From: Streptomyces sp. CB02261
Lineage (GTDB): Bacteria; Actinomycetota; Actinomycetes; Streptomycetales; Streptomycetaceae
Direction: 5' to 3'
Assembly: GCF_001905665.1 (NCBI RefSeq)
Contig: NZ_LIVX01000005.1
Coordinates: 1 to 64,000, forward strand
DNA: 64,000 nt
Each line of letters opens with the position of its first letter. Within the stretch, counting starts at the first letter, position 1. Below, piece by piece: positions 7,641 through 15,723 of the stretch. Position numbers and translations under genes: made by a program. The notes beneath the pieces were generated by a model. It did no database searches. It was not told the origin of the DNA and was given only the letters and a program-made list of their open reading frames with translations.

Positions 7641-9827
7641 ATGAGAGACACTGCTCCCGTGCGAGGACATCTGCCGGACGAGAACCCCGGTTTCGTGGGA
7701 CGCCACACGGAACTGGAGCGGATCTCCGCCGCGTTGGCGGAGCACCGCCTCGTCACCGTGACCGGCGTCGGGGGGGTCGGGAAGACCCGGCTCGCCCTGC
7801 GCGCCGCGCACCGCGCCGCCGACCGCCACCCCGACGGCGCCTGGTGGACCGACCTCGCCCAGCTCGACGGCGACCGGCTCCTCGTCGCCCTCGTCGCCGA
7901 CTCCGTCGACCTCTCGGACCACACCCCCGGCATGGCGACCACCGGTCTCTGCCGCCGCCTCGCCGACGACCGTGCGCTGCTCGTCCTCGACTCCTGCGAG
8001 CACCTGGCCGCCCCGTGCGCCCGGCTGGTCACCGAACTCCTCGCCGCCGCCCCCGGACTCACCGTCCTCGCCACGAGCCGGCTCCCCCTCGGAGTCGAGG
8101 GGGAGCGGGTCGTCGACCTCGACCCGCTGCCCCCCACAGGACCGGACGCCCTGGACCTGCTCCGCCGGGCCGCCGGGGAGGAGTTCCCCGCCGTCGGCCC
8201 CGCCGGTGAGATCTGCGTACGCCTCGAAGGCATCCCGCTCGCCCTCGAACTGGCCGCCGCGCAGATCCGCCTCCAGGGCGCCGAAGCCGTCCGGGACCAG
8301 CTCGGCACCCGCTTCGACGCCCCGCCCGGCGCCCGCTTCGACCTGCTCGTCCACCCCGAGCGGGTGTGGCCGAGCCGCCACCAGACCCTGCGCGCCGCCA
8401 TCGGCTGGAGCCACGAGCTCAGCGCACCGCTCGAACGCCTCCTCTGGGCGCGTCTCTCCGTCTTCCGGGGCCCCTTCGACCTCGCGTCGGCGACCGCCGT
8501 CTGCAGCGGCGGCCCGCTGGACCGGGAGACCCTGCCGGACGCCCTCGCCGGACTCGTCCGCGCCTCCGTCGTCCGCGCCCGGGACACCGGCGGCAGACAC
8601 CGGATGCTCGACACGATCCGCGCGTACGGGGCGACCTGGCTGGACCGGACCGGGGAGACCGGCACCGTCGCCGACCGGCACGCCGCCCACTTCCGCGATC
8701 TGGCCCGCCGGGCGGAGAGCGAATGGCACGGCGCCCGCCAGCTGCGCTGGTACCGGACCGTCGACGCACACCACACCGACCTGCGCACCGCCCTGGACCG
8801 GCTGCTGCGCACCGACCCCGACGCCGCCCTCGACCTCGTCGGCTCCGTCGCCTTCGCCTGGTCCTGCCGCGGCCGCCTCCGCGAAGCCCGCGACGGCCTC
8901 GAACCGGCCCTCGTCCTCAGCGAGGCCCGCGGCCGCGTCCGGGCCCGCGCCCTGTGGGCGCTCGGGGTCACCCTCGTCCTCCAGGGCGAGTTCGGCGCCG
9001 CCCAGGAGGTCAGCGAGCGCTGCGCCCGCGAGGCCCGGTACGCGGAGTACACCGAGAGCGCGGAGCGAGAGGCCCGGCACGGGAGGGACACCGAAGGCGA
9101 TGTCCTGCACGCGGAGCACCCCCAGGGGCCCGGGTTCGACGAGGGCGACCGGCCGGGGGACGGAGGTCCCGGCCGCCCCGGCGACCTGACCCTCGACGCG
9201 GCGGCGCTCGCCGGGCTCCTCGCCCTGACCACCGGTCGGCCGATGGCCGCGTACGTCGTCGTGGGGCACGTCCTCGACGCGGCCCAGGGCGGTCCCGCGG
9301 ACTCGGCCGCCCGGCTCCGCTGCCACCTCGTGCGGGTCTTCGCCCTCACCGGTCTCGGCCGGCTCGCCGAGGCCCGCGAGCGTGCGCTCGCCCTGCGCGC
9401 CCTGTGCGAGGAACTCGACGAGCACTGGACCCGGACCGCCCTCGAATACCAGCTCGCCCTCACCGGCCTCCTGGAGGGCGACCCGGCCACCGCCGCGGGT
9501 CACGCCCGCGCCATGCTGGAGGGCACCCGCCGGCTCGGCGCGAGCCTCGGCGTGGCGCTCGGCCTCGACGTGCTCGCCACGGCCCTCGCGGCGGCCGGCG
9601 ACGGCGAGCGCGCCGCCGACGTCTCCGGTACCGGGGAGGCCTACTGGCGCTCCACCGGCCAGCCCCGGCGCGGCCTGCCGGGCCTGCGGGCCCTGCGCGA
9701 GAAGTACACGGACACCGTCCGCGCCACCATCGGCGAGCCCGCGTACGAGGAGATCTTCGTCCGCGCCCTCACCGGCCCGCCCCAGGACGGCCTCGACCGC
9801 GCACTCCGCGCCCCCCGGCAGCACTGA
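7641..9827 (+). CDS. Large STAND ATPase (AfsR/LuxR-like) lacking a DNA-binding domain
   Basis: A 728-residue signal-transduction ATPase. It begins FVGRHTELERI, followed by Walker A GVGGVGKTRLA, Walker B RALLVLDSCEHL and the sensor-type ATSRLPLGV, which are hallmarks of the NB-ARC-like ATPases of large Streptomyces LuxR and SARP regulators. The C-terminal half is a helical TPR-type repeat region. A low-complexity charged insert lies near residues 466-515. No helix-turn-helix is visible at either end, so it may act through a partner. The start is ATG 7641 or GTG 7659; neither has a strong ribosome site. Confidence 0.8.
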   Translation: MRDTAPVRGHLPDENPGFVGRHTELERISAALAEHRLVTVTGVGGVGKTRLALRAAHRAADRHPDGAWWTDLAQLDGDRLLVALVADSVDLSDHTPGMATTGLCRRLADDRALLVLDSCEHLAAPCARLVTELLAAAPGLTVLATSRLPLGVEGERVVDLDPLPPTGPDALDLLRRAAGEEFPAVGPAGEICVRLEGIPLALELAAAQIRLQGAEAVRDQLGTRFDAPPGARFDLLVHPERVWPSRHQTLRAAIGWSHELSAPLERLLWARLSVFRGPFDLASATAVCSGGPLDRETLPDALAGLVRASVVRARDTGGRHRMLDTIRAYGATWLDRTGETGTVADRHAAHFRDLARRAESEWHGARQLRWYRTVDAHHTDLRTALDRLLRTDPDAALDLVGSVAFAWSCRGRLREARDGLEPALVLSEARGRVRARALWALGVTLVLQGEFGAAQEVSERCAREARYAEYTESAEREARHGRDTEGDVLHAEHPQGPGFDEGDRPGDGGPGRPGDLTLDAAALAGLLALTTGRPMAAYVVVGHVLDAAQGGPADSAARLRCHLVRVFALTGLGRLAEARERALALRALCEELDEHWTRTALEYQLALTGLLEGDPATAAGHARAMLEGTRRLGASLGVALGLDVLATALAAAGDGERAADVSGTGEAYWRSTGQPRRGLPGLRALREKYTDTVRATIGEPAYEEIFVRALTGPPQDGLDRALRAPRQH

Positions 9828-10269
9828 GCACCCACACCGCCGGCCCGGACGGGCCCACGGCAGCCCCGAAGCGCCGGCACCGCCGGGCCGGACGGCCCAC
9901 TGAAGCCCTGCTGCGCCGCCACCCCCCCCGGGCCGCACCGGCGCGTGAAGCGACGGCCCCCCGGGCCGCACGGCCCCCCAGCCGCCCTGACGGGCCCGCC
10001 CCCCGGCCCGCCCCGGCGCCCACGGAAGGCCCCAAGCGCCGGCACCCCCCGGGCCGCACCACCCCCCAGCCGTCCTGACGCACCCGCGCCCCCGGCCCGG
10101 CCCGCCCCGGCCCACGGCCCCCCCCGGGACCACCAGGTCAGGGCGACGGTGCCGGTGGTCGGTGCGTAGAGTCGACCCCGTAGACCCGACGGCGCGCGGC
10201 CCCGGCATCCACGGGCGGAGCACCGTGGACCGCCGAGCCGCCGCCGACCGACCTGACGAGGAGACCTCC
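9828..10269. other. Long intergenic gap before nadE with degenerate repeats
   Basis: There is no convincing gene in this 442-base stretch. It is extremely C/G-rich, with several runs of seven or more C, and is partly built from degenerate repeats, listed separately. The nadE promoter and its GAGGAG ribosome site lie at the right end. Confidence 0.6.
9869..10080. repeat. Degenerate GC-rich tandem repeat, period about 80-88 bases
   Basis: Three related units begin at about 9869, 9948 and 10034 with AAGCG(C/A)CGGC. CCCCCCAGCCGCCCTGACG at 9974-9992 recurs as CCCCCCAGCCGTCCTGACG at 10062-10080, 18 of 19 bases the same. GGGCCGCAC recurs at the same 88-base offset. The sequence is non-coding as far as can be seen. 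Its function is unknown. Confidence 0.6.
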
Positions 10270-11100
10270 GTGACCGACCCGGCGTCCACCGCCCTCCAGC
10301 AGCAGATCGCCCGGGACCTCCAGGTGTCCGAGACCTTCGACCCGCGGGCGGAGATCGAGCGCCGGGTGGCCTTCCTCGCCGAGCGCCTCACCTCCACCGG
10401 TCTCAGGTGCCTCGTGCTCGGCATCAGCGGCGGCGTCGACTCCACGACCGCGGGGCGGCTCTGCCAGCTCGCCGTGGAGCGGGCCCGCGCCGCCGGTCAC
10501 GACGCCACCTTCTACGCGATGCGCCTGCCGTACGGCGTCCAGGCCGACGAGAAGGACGCGCAGACCGCCCTCGGCTTCATCCAGGCCGACCAGGTCCTCA
10601 CCGTGGACGTCAAGGCGGCCAGCGACGCGGCCCTGGAGGCCTGCCTCGCCGGCGGGGCGATCTTCCGCGACGCCGGCCACCAGGACTTCGTGCAGGGCAA
10701 CATCAAGGCACGCCAGCGGATGATCGCCCAGTACGCGGTGGCCGGAGCCCACGACGGTCTCGTCGTCGGCACCGACCACGCCGCCGAGGCCGTCTCCGGC
10801 TTCTTCACCAAGTTCGGCGACGGCGCCGCCGACGTCGTCCCGCTCACCGGCCTCACCAAGCGGCGCGTCCGCGCGGTCGCCGCCGAGCTCGGCGCCCCGG
10901 CCGAGCTGGTGTGGAAGGTCCCCACGGCAGACCTGGAGACCCTGGACCCGGGCAAGCCCGACGAGGACGCCCTCGGGGTCACGTACGACGACATCGACGA
11001 CTTCCTGGAGGGCAAGCCGGTCGCCGCTGAGGCCTTCGCGGCGATCGTGCGCCGATACGAGCTCACCGAGCACAAGCGTCAGCTGCCGATCGCCCCGTGA
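10270..11100 (+). CDS. nadE: NH3-dependent NAD+ synthetase
   Basis: A 276-residue NAD synthase of the short, ammonia-using type, about the length of the 275-residue E. coli enzyme. It adenylates nicotinic acid adenine dinucleotide and amidates it to NAD+. The PP-loop signature SGGVDS is at residues 53-58. Downstream blocks GNIKARQRMIAQY, GTDHAAEAVSGFFTKFGDG, PLTGLTKRRVR and KVPTADLE are all typical. The GTG at 10270 is chosen because GAGGAG lies just upstream. No glutaminase domain is present. It appears to be a single gene followed by a possible hairpin at 11132. Confidence 0.95.
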   Translation: MTDPASTALQQQIARDLQVSETFDPRAEIERRVAFLAERLTSTGLRCLVLGISGGVDSTTAGRLCQLAVERARAAGHDATFYAMRLPYGVQADEKDAQTALGFIQADQVLTVDVKAASDAALEACLAGGAIFRDAGHQDFVQGNIKARQRMIAQYAVAGAHDGLVVGTDHAAEAVSGFFTKFGDGAADVVPLTGLTKRRVRAVAAELGAPAELVWKVPTADLETLDPGKPDEDALGVTYDDIDDFLEGKPVAAEAFAAIVRRYELTEHKRQLPIAP

Positions 11101-11131
11101 GCGACCGCCGGGCGGGCGGGGACCCGGACGC

Positions 11132-11156
11132 GACGGGCGGCGGAGGGCGGCCCGTC
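11132..11156. terminator. Possible hairpin after nadE
   Basis: GACGGGC at 11132-11138 pairs with GCCCGTC at 11150-11156 across an 11-base loop. The stem is short for so GC-rich a region, so this may be chance. Confidence 0.3.
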
Positions 11157-11208
11157 GGCGGATCCTGGAAGGGGTGCCTCGGAGCAGGCCCCCGGAAAGG
11201 AGCACGTC

Positions 11209-11595
11209 ATGTTCGGCGAAACCCCGGCTTTCAGCGGCTTCTCGGTCGACGACCTCGACGCCGCCCGGCGCTTCTACGGCGAGACCCTCGGCCTGAAGGT
11301 GGAGGAACAGGGTGAGGGAGACATGCGGATGCTCTTCCTCACCCTGGCCGGCGGCACCCGGATCTTCGTCTATCCCAAGGAAGACCACACCGCCGCGAGC
11401 TTCACGATCCTCAACTTCGAGGTCGACGACATCGACCGGGCCGTCGACGAGCTGACCGGGCGCGGAGTGACCATGGAGCGCTACCCCGGCTTCGAGGCCG
11501 ACGACAAGGGCATCATGCGGGCCGAGGGCGGACCGGCCATCGCCTGGTTCACGGACCCGGCGGGCAACGTCCTGTCGGTGCTCAAGGAGGGCTGA
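11209..11595 (+). CDS. VOC superfamily (glyoxalase/bleomycin-resistance-like) protein
   Basis: A 128-residue single-module VOC protein with two beta-alpha-beta-beta-beta units. Family features are FSVDDLDAARRFYGETLGLKV at the start and TDPAGNVLSVL at the end. A strong ribosome site (AAAGGAG) precedes the ATG at 11209. The substrate cannot be inferred; members include glyoxalases, dioxygenases and antibiotic-binding proteins. It is the only single-module member of four VOC proteins in the window. Confidence 0.85.
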   Translation: MFGETPAFSGFSVDDLDAARRFYGETLGLKVEEQGEGDMRMLFLTLAGGTRIFVYPKEDHTAASFTILNFEVDDIDRAVDELTGRGVTMERYPGFEADDKGIMRAEGGPAIAWFTDPAGNVLSVLKEG

Positions 11596-11677
11596 GCCCC
11601 ACCGGATCGGGCTCCGGCCCGCCCCCGAACGGACCGGTCCGGGTGCGCGGCAGCCCCGTACGGCCTCGAATGGGAGG

Positions 11678-12358
11678 GTGATCGCGCCGCCCGACGACTG
11701 CCTCGCCCGCAACGAGTGGATCTGCGGGGACTACCTGTCCACCCGGCGCGACATCCTCACCGACGCCGTCGTCCAGCACCTCCAGCTGACCGGCGCCTCC
11801 GTTGCCCTCGGTCTGCTCATCGCCCTGCCCCTGGCGGTCGCCGCCCGCCGCTGGCGCTGGGCGGCGGGCCCGGTCCTCGGCGTCACCACGCTGCTGTACA
11901 CGGTTCCGGCGCTCGCGATGTTCTCGCTGCTCCTCCCCGTGTACGGCCTGTCCGCCGCCCTGGTCGTGGCCGGGCTCGTCCTGTACTCCCTGACCCTCCT
12001 CGTCCGGAACATCCTCGCCGGGCTCCGCGCGGTCCCCGAGGAGACCCGGCAGGCGGCCCGCGGCCTCGGGTACGGGCCGATCCGGCTCCTCCTCGCCGTC
12101 GAGCTGCCGCTCGCCCTGCCCGCCGCCATGGCCGGGCTGCGCATCGCCGTCGTCTCCGCCGTCTCCCTCGTCACGATCGGCGCGATCGTCGGCCACGGCG
12201 GCCTCGGGAACCTCATCTACGCCGGGATGAACACCTACTTCAAGGCGCAGGTCCTCACCGCCTCCGTGCTCTGCGTCCTCATCGCCGTCGCCGCCGACCT
12301 GCTCCTCCTCGGCGCACAGCGCCTCCTCACCCCCTGGACCCGGGGGCGGGCCGCGTGA
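11678..12358 (+). CDS. Glycine-betaine/osmoprotectant ABC permease (OpuC/ProW type)
   Basis: A 226-residue permease with about five helices. The coupling loop is EETRQAARGLGYGPIRLLLA and the C-terminal block IGAIVGHGGLGNLIYAGMN is diagnostic of osmoprotectant and choline permeases. The GTG at 11678 abuts a GGGAGG sequence, so the exact start is uncertain. Its stop overlaps the next permease by four bases. It is the first gene of a permease, permease, binding-protein unit. Confidence 0.85.
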   Translation: MIAPPDDCLARNEWICGDYLSTRRDILTDAVVQHLQLTGASVALGLLIALPLAVAARRWRWAAGPVLGVTTLLYTVPALAMFSLLLPVYGLSAALVVAGLVLYSLTLLVRNILAGLRAVPEETRQAARGLGYGPIRLLLAVELPLALPAAMAGLRIAVVSAVSLVTIGAIVGHGGLGNLIYAGMNTYFKAQVLTASVLCVLIAVAADLLLLGAQRLLTPWTRGRAA

Positions 12359-13032
12359 CCACCACCCTCTCCGACACCTGGTCCTGGCTGACCACCGCCG
12401 CCCACTGGTCCGGCGAGAACGGCGTCTGGCACCGGCTCGGCGAGCACCTCTTCCTCACCGTCGTCTCCCTGGTCATCAGCTGCGCCGTCGCCCTGCCGGT
12501 CGCCCTCCTCCTCGGCCACCTCGGCAAGGGCGGCGCGCTCGCCGTGAACGTCTCCAACGCGGGCCGGGCCGTCCCCACCTTCGCGGTCCTCGTCCTGCTG
12601 CTGCTCAGCCCGATCGGCTCGTACGGCGACTGGCCGACGATCATCGCCCTCGTGCTGTTCGCCGTGCCCCCACTCCTGACCAACGCGTACGTGGGGATCC
12701 GGGGCGTCGACGCCGATGTCGTACGGGCCGCCCGGGGAATGGGCATGACGGGCGGTCAGACCCTCGCGCGGGTCGAACTGCCGCTCGCCCTGCCGCTGAT
12801 CCTCACCGGCGTACGGATCGCCGCCGTCCAGCTCGTCGCCACCGCCACCGTGGCCGCCCTCGCGGGCGGAGGCGGGCTCGGCCGGATCATCACCGCCGGG
12901 TTCAATCTCGCCTCCACCCCGCAGGTCGTCGCCGGCGCCTGCCTCGTCGCCGTGCTCGCGCTCCTCGTGGAGGGCGTCTTCGAGGCCGTCCGGCGCCTCG
13001 CGTCCGGCGGGGCGCCGGAGAGCGGCGCGTGA
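12355..13032 (+). CDS. Glycine-betaine/osmoprotectant ABC permease, second subunit
   Basis: A 225-residue partner permease. It has a loop VRAARGMGMTGGQTLARVEL and the family block AALAGGGGLGRIITAGFNLA. GTG at 12355 overlaps the upstream TGA (GTGA), and its own stop overlaps the next GTG in the same way, so the three genes are translationally coupled. Together with the upstream gene it should form the membrane channel. Confidence 0.85.
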   Translation: MTTTLSDTWSWLTTAAHWSGENGVWHRLGEHLFLTVVSLVISCAVALPVALLLGHLGKGGALAVNVSNAGRAVPTFAVLVLLLLSPIGSYGDWPTIIALVLFAVPPLLTNAYVGIRGVDADVVRAARGMGMTGGQTLARVELPLALPLILTGVRIAAVQLVATATVAALAGGGGLGRIITAGFNLASTPQVVAGACLVAVLALLVEGVFEAVRRLASGGAPESGA

Positions 13033-13979
13033 GCCGGCCGCGCGGCCTCCTGCCGGCCGTCTGCCTCCTCCTGTGCGCCACCGGCTGCGCGGCGGGCCCG
13101 TCCCTGGAGGACCGGGACGCGGTGACGGCACCGCCCGGCGACAGCCGCCGGCTGACCGTCGGCTCGGCCGGGTTCACCGAGAGCGACCTGCTGGCCCAGA
13201 TGTACGCCCTGCTGCTCCAGGAGGCCGGGTACCGCACCAAGATCCTCTCCGTCACCAACCGTGAGCTGTACGAACCCGCCCTGGAGCGGGGTCAGATCGA
13301 CGTCGTGGCGGAGTACGCGGCGACCTTCGCCGACTGGCTGAACGCCAAGGTCAACGGGGCGGATGCGCCGACCGTCGGCTCGCCCGACCCGGTCGCGACG
13401 ATGACGGCCCTCCGCGGGCTCGCCGGCCCGCGCGGGCTCACCGTCCTCGACGCGGGCCGCGCCGTCGACCAGAACGCCTTCGCGGTGACCGCCGCGTTCG
13501 CCGCCGAGCACCGGCTGAAGACCCTCAGCGACCTCGGGGCCACCGGACTGCCCGTCCGGCTCGCGGCCGGGGACGAATGCGTCCGGCGGCCGTACTGCGC
13601 GCCCGGTCTGCGGAAGGTCTACGGCATCGACGTGACGGCCGTCGATCCCAAGGGCGTCGGCACCACCCCGGCCAAGCAGGCCGTCCAGAACGGCCAGGAC
13701 CAGCTGGTGCTCACCACGACCACCGACGCCACGCTCGACGACTTCGGACTCGTCCTCCTCGCCGACGACAAGCGCCTGCAGAACGCCGACCACATCGTCC
13801 CCGTCGTGAATCGCGCCCGCGCCGGGAACGCGAGCGTCACGCGGGCGCTCGCCCGCCTCAACACGGTGCTGACCACGGCCGATCTGGCGCACCTCAACGA
13901 ACAGGTCGACAGCTGGCGCCGTCTCCCCGAGGACGTCGCGCGGAACTACCTCGTCGACCGGGGCCTGGTCGCGGGCTGA
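13029..13979 (+). CDS. Osmoprotectant-type solute-binding lipoprotein (OpuCC/ProX type)
   Basis: A 316-residue binding lipoprotein. The signal peptide ends in the lipobox CATGC with cysteine at residue 20. Family features are VGSAGFTESDLLAQMYALLL near residue 40 and DVVAEYAATFADWLN around 95, as in betaine/choline-binding proteins. It captures the substrate outside the membrane for the two permeases upstream. No ATP-binding subunit gene lies next to it in the window, which is unusual for this transporter class. Confidence 0.85.
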   Translation: MSRPRGLLPAVCLLLCATGCAAGPSLEDRDAVTAPPGDSRRLTVGSAGFTESDLLAQMYALLLQEAGYRTKILSVTNRELYEPALERGQIDVVAEYAATFADWLNAKVNGADAPTVGSPDPVATMTALRGLAGPRGLTVLDAGRAVDQNAFAVTAAFAAEHRLKTLSDLGATGLPVRLAAGDECVRRPYCAPGLRKVYGIDVTAVDPKGVGTTPAKQAVQNGQDQLVLTTTTDATLDDFGLVLLADDKRLQNADHIVPVVNRARAGNASVTRALARLNTVLTTADLAHLNEQVDSWRRLPEDVARNYLVDRGLVAG

Positions 13980-14030
13980 TCGGGGCGCGCGGGCCGTCAG
14001 CCCGCTGAACTGCGTCTCTTGTCATGACCC

Positions 14031-14060
14031 TTGCGAGACGGTTCCCGGCCCTGCTATTCA
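14031..14060 (+). promoter_or_regulatory. Candidate promoter of the GH5 cellulase gene
   Basis: TTGCGA at 14031-14036 and TATTCA at 14055-14060 are separated by 18 bases and fit a sigma-70-type (HrdB) promoter. They end just before the palindrome at 14067, which would then sit at the transcription start. Confidence 0.4.
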
Positions 14061-14066
14061 TCCGTT

Positions 14067-14079
14067 AGGAAAGTTTCCT
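14067..14079. promoter_or_regulatory. Palindrome AGGAAAGTTTCCT upstream of the cellulase
   Basis: This is a perfect 6+1+6 inverted repeat in the leader of the secreted GH5 enzyme, immediately after a plausible -10 box. A repressor bound there would block transcription start. It differs from the 14-base CebR cellobiose operator TGGGAGCGCTCCCA, so another regulator is implied. The role is inferred. Confidence 0.55.
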
Positions 14080-14141
14080 TCCAGTCCCGCGTCCCACCTC
14101 CGAACTCTCCGTCCCCCGTTCGTCGTTCCGTGGAGACCCCC

Positions 14142-15602
14142 ATGACTTCGGCACGATCCGCACGACCCCGCCTCCGACGCCTCGGCGTCGCCGGAACCGC
14201 CCTCGGCGCCCTGCTGCTCGGCCTCGCCACCACACCGCACACCGCCAGCGCCGCCCCCGTCACCCACGAGGCCGAGACGGCCACCGTCTCCCGCGGGCTC
14301 GTCGAGTCCAACCACACCGGATTCACCGGCTCCGGCTTCGTCAACTACGACAATGTCAGCGGCGGTTACGTCCAGTGGAACGTCAACGCCGCCCAGGCCG
14401 GCGCCGCGACCCTCACCCTGCGCTACGCCAACGGCACCACCACCAACCGCCCCATGGACATCGCCGTCAACGGAGCGGTCGCCGCCTCCGGCAAGGCGTT
14501 CGCCGGCACCGGCGCCTGGAGCAACTGGGCCACCACCACCGTCACCACCACCCTCAAGGCAGGCGCCAACACCGTCCGCGCCACCGCCACCACCGCCAAC
14601 GGCGGCCCCAACGTCGACCACCTCACCGTCGACACCGCCACCACCCCGCCGCCCACCGCCACCACCCCCGCCGCGATCAACGGCCAGCTGAAGGTCTGCG
14701 GCACCAAGCTCTGCAACCGCTACGGCAAGCCGATCCAGCTGCGCGGCATGTCCAGCCACGGCACCCAGTGGTACGGCCAGTGTCTGACCGGCGGCTCGCT
14801 CGACGCCCTGGCCAAGGACTGGAACGCCGACGTCCTGCGCGTCTCCACGTACGTCCAGGAGGAGGGATACGAGACCGACCCCCGCAAGTACACCGACCTC
14901 GCCCACTCCCTCATCGAGCAGGCCACCGCGCGCGGGATGTACGTGATCGTCGACTGGCACATGCTCGACCCGGGCGACCCCCACTACAACCTCGCCCGCG
15001 CCAAGACCTTCTTCACCGAGATCGCCCAGCGCCACGGCGCCAAGACCAACCTGCTCTACGAGATCGCCAACGAGCCCAGCGGCGTCGCCTGGTCCCGCAT
15101 CAAGAGCTACGCCGAGGAGCTCATCCCCGTCATCCGCGCCAAGGACGCCGAGACCCCGGTCCTCGTCGGCACGCGCGCGTGGTCCTCGTTCGGCGTCTCG
15201 GAGGGCTCGGACGAGTCCGAGGTGGTGTCCAACCCCGTGAACGCCGCCAACATCATGTACACCTTCCACTTCTACGCCTACTCGCACCGGGACGAGTACC
15301 TGGACACCCTCTCCCGCGCCGCCGACAGGCTGCCCGTCTTCGTCACCGAGTTCGGCACCCAGAACTACGCCGGTGAGGGCACGAACGACTTCACCATGAC
15401 CCAGCGGTACCTCGACCTCATGGCCGCCAAGAAGATCAGCTGGGTCAACTGGAACTACTCCGACGACCACCGCAGCGGCGCCGTGTTCAAGACGGGCACC
15501 TGCGCCGCGGGCGGACCCTGGACCGGCACCGGCACCCTGAAGCCCGCCGGCGTCTGGATCCGGGACCGCGTCAGGACCGCGGACGACTTCCCCACCTCCT
15601 GA
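14142..15602 (+). CDS. Secreted GH5 cellulase with N-terminal carbohydrate-binding module
   Basis: A 486-residue exported endoglucanase. The signal peptide (RPRLRRLG, hydrophobic core, ASA-A) is cleaved near residue 38. Residues about 40-165 form a CBM6/CBM35-type beta-sandwich (THEAETATVSRG, YDNVSGGYVQWNV). After a Thr/Pro linker the GH5 domain runs from about 180 to 486. The acid/base is Glu311 in IANEPSG and the nucleophile Glu403 in VTEFGTQ. It should cut internal beta-1,4-glucan bonds, though mannan or xyloglucan activity is possible. GGAG at 14132-14135 supports the start. The upstream palindrome suggests substrate-dependent control. Confidence 0.9.
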   Translation: MTSARSARPRLRRLGVAGTALGALLLGLATTPHTASAAPVTHEAETATVSRGLVESNHTGFTGSGFVNYDNVSGGYVQWNVNAAQAGAATLTLRYANGTTTNRPMDIAVNGAVAASGKAFAGTGAWSNWATTTVTTTLKAGANTVRATATTANGGPNVDHLTVDTATTPPPTATTPAAINGQLKVCGTKLCNRYGKPIQLRGMSSHGTQWYGQCLTGGSLDALAKDWNADVLRVSTYVQEEGYETDPRKYTDLAHSLIEQATARGMYVIVDWHMLDPGDPHYNLARAKTFFTEIAQRHGAKTNLLYEIANEPSGVAWSRIKSYAEELIPVIRAKDAETPVLVGTRAWSSFGVSEGSDESEVVSNPVNAANIMYTFHFYAYSHRDEYLDTLSRAADRLPVFVTEFGTQNYAGEGTNDFTMTQRYLDLMAAKKISWVNWNYSDDHRSGAVFKTGTCAAGGPWTGTGTLKPAGVWIRDRVRTADDFPTS

Positions 15603-15618
15603 CGCACCCGGCCCTCCC

Positions 15619-15641
15619 GGGACCCGGACACTCCCGGTCCC
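15619..15641. terminator. Possible hairpin after the cellulase gene
   Basis: GGGACC at 15619-15624 pairs with GGTCCC at 15636-15641, with further G/C flank pairing interrupted by a bulge. It lies 17 bases after the cellulase stop, so a terminator role is plausible. Confidence 0.4.
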
Positions 15642-15723
15642 CGGAGGCGCCCCGCCCCCGGTACGCCCCCGCCGTGTGATCCACTGTCCTCGCGGGGGCG
15701 TACCGAACAGGAGCAGGAACAGC

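Noticed and set aside
6597..10445. A 1282-codon minus-strand open frame
   Set aside because: It is antisense to the molybdopterin enzyme, the STAND ATPase and nadE, all of which have clear domains. Its translation has no domain and is compositionally biased.
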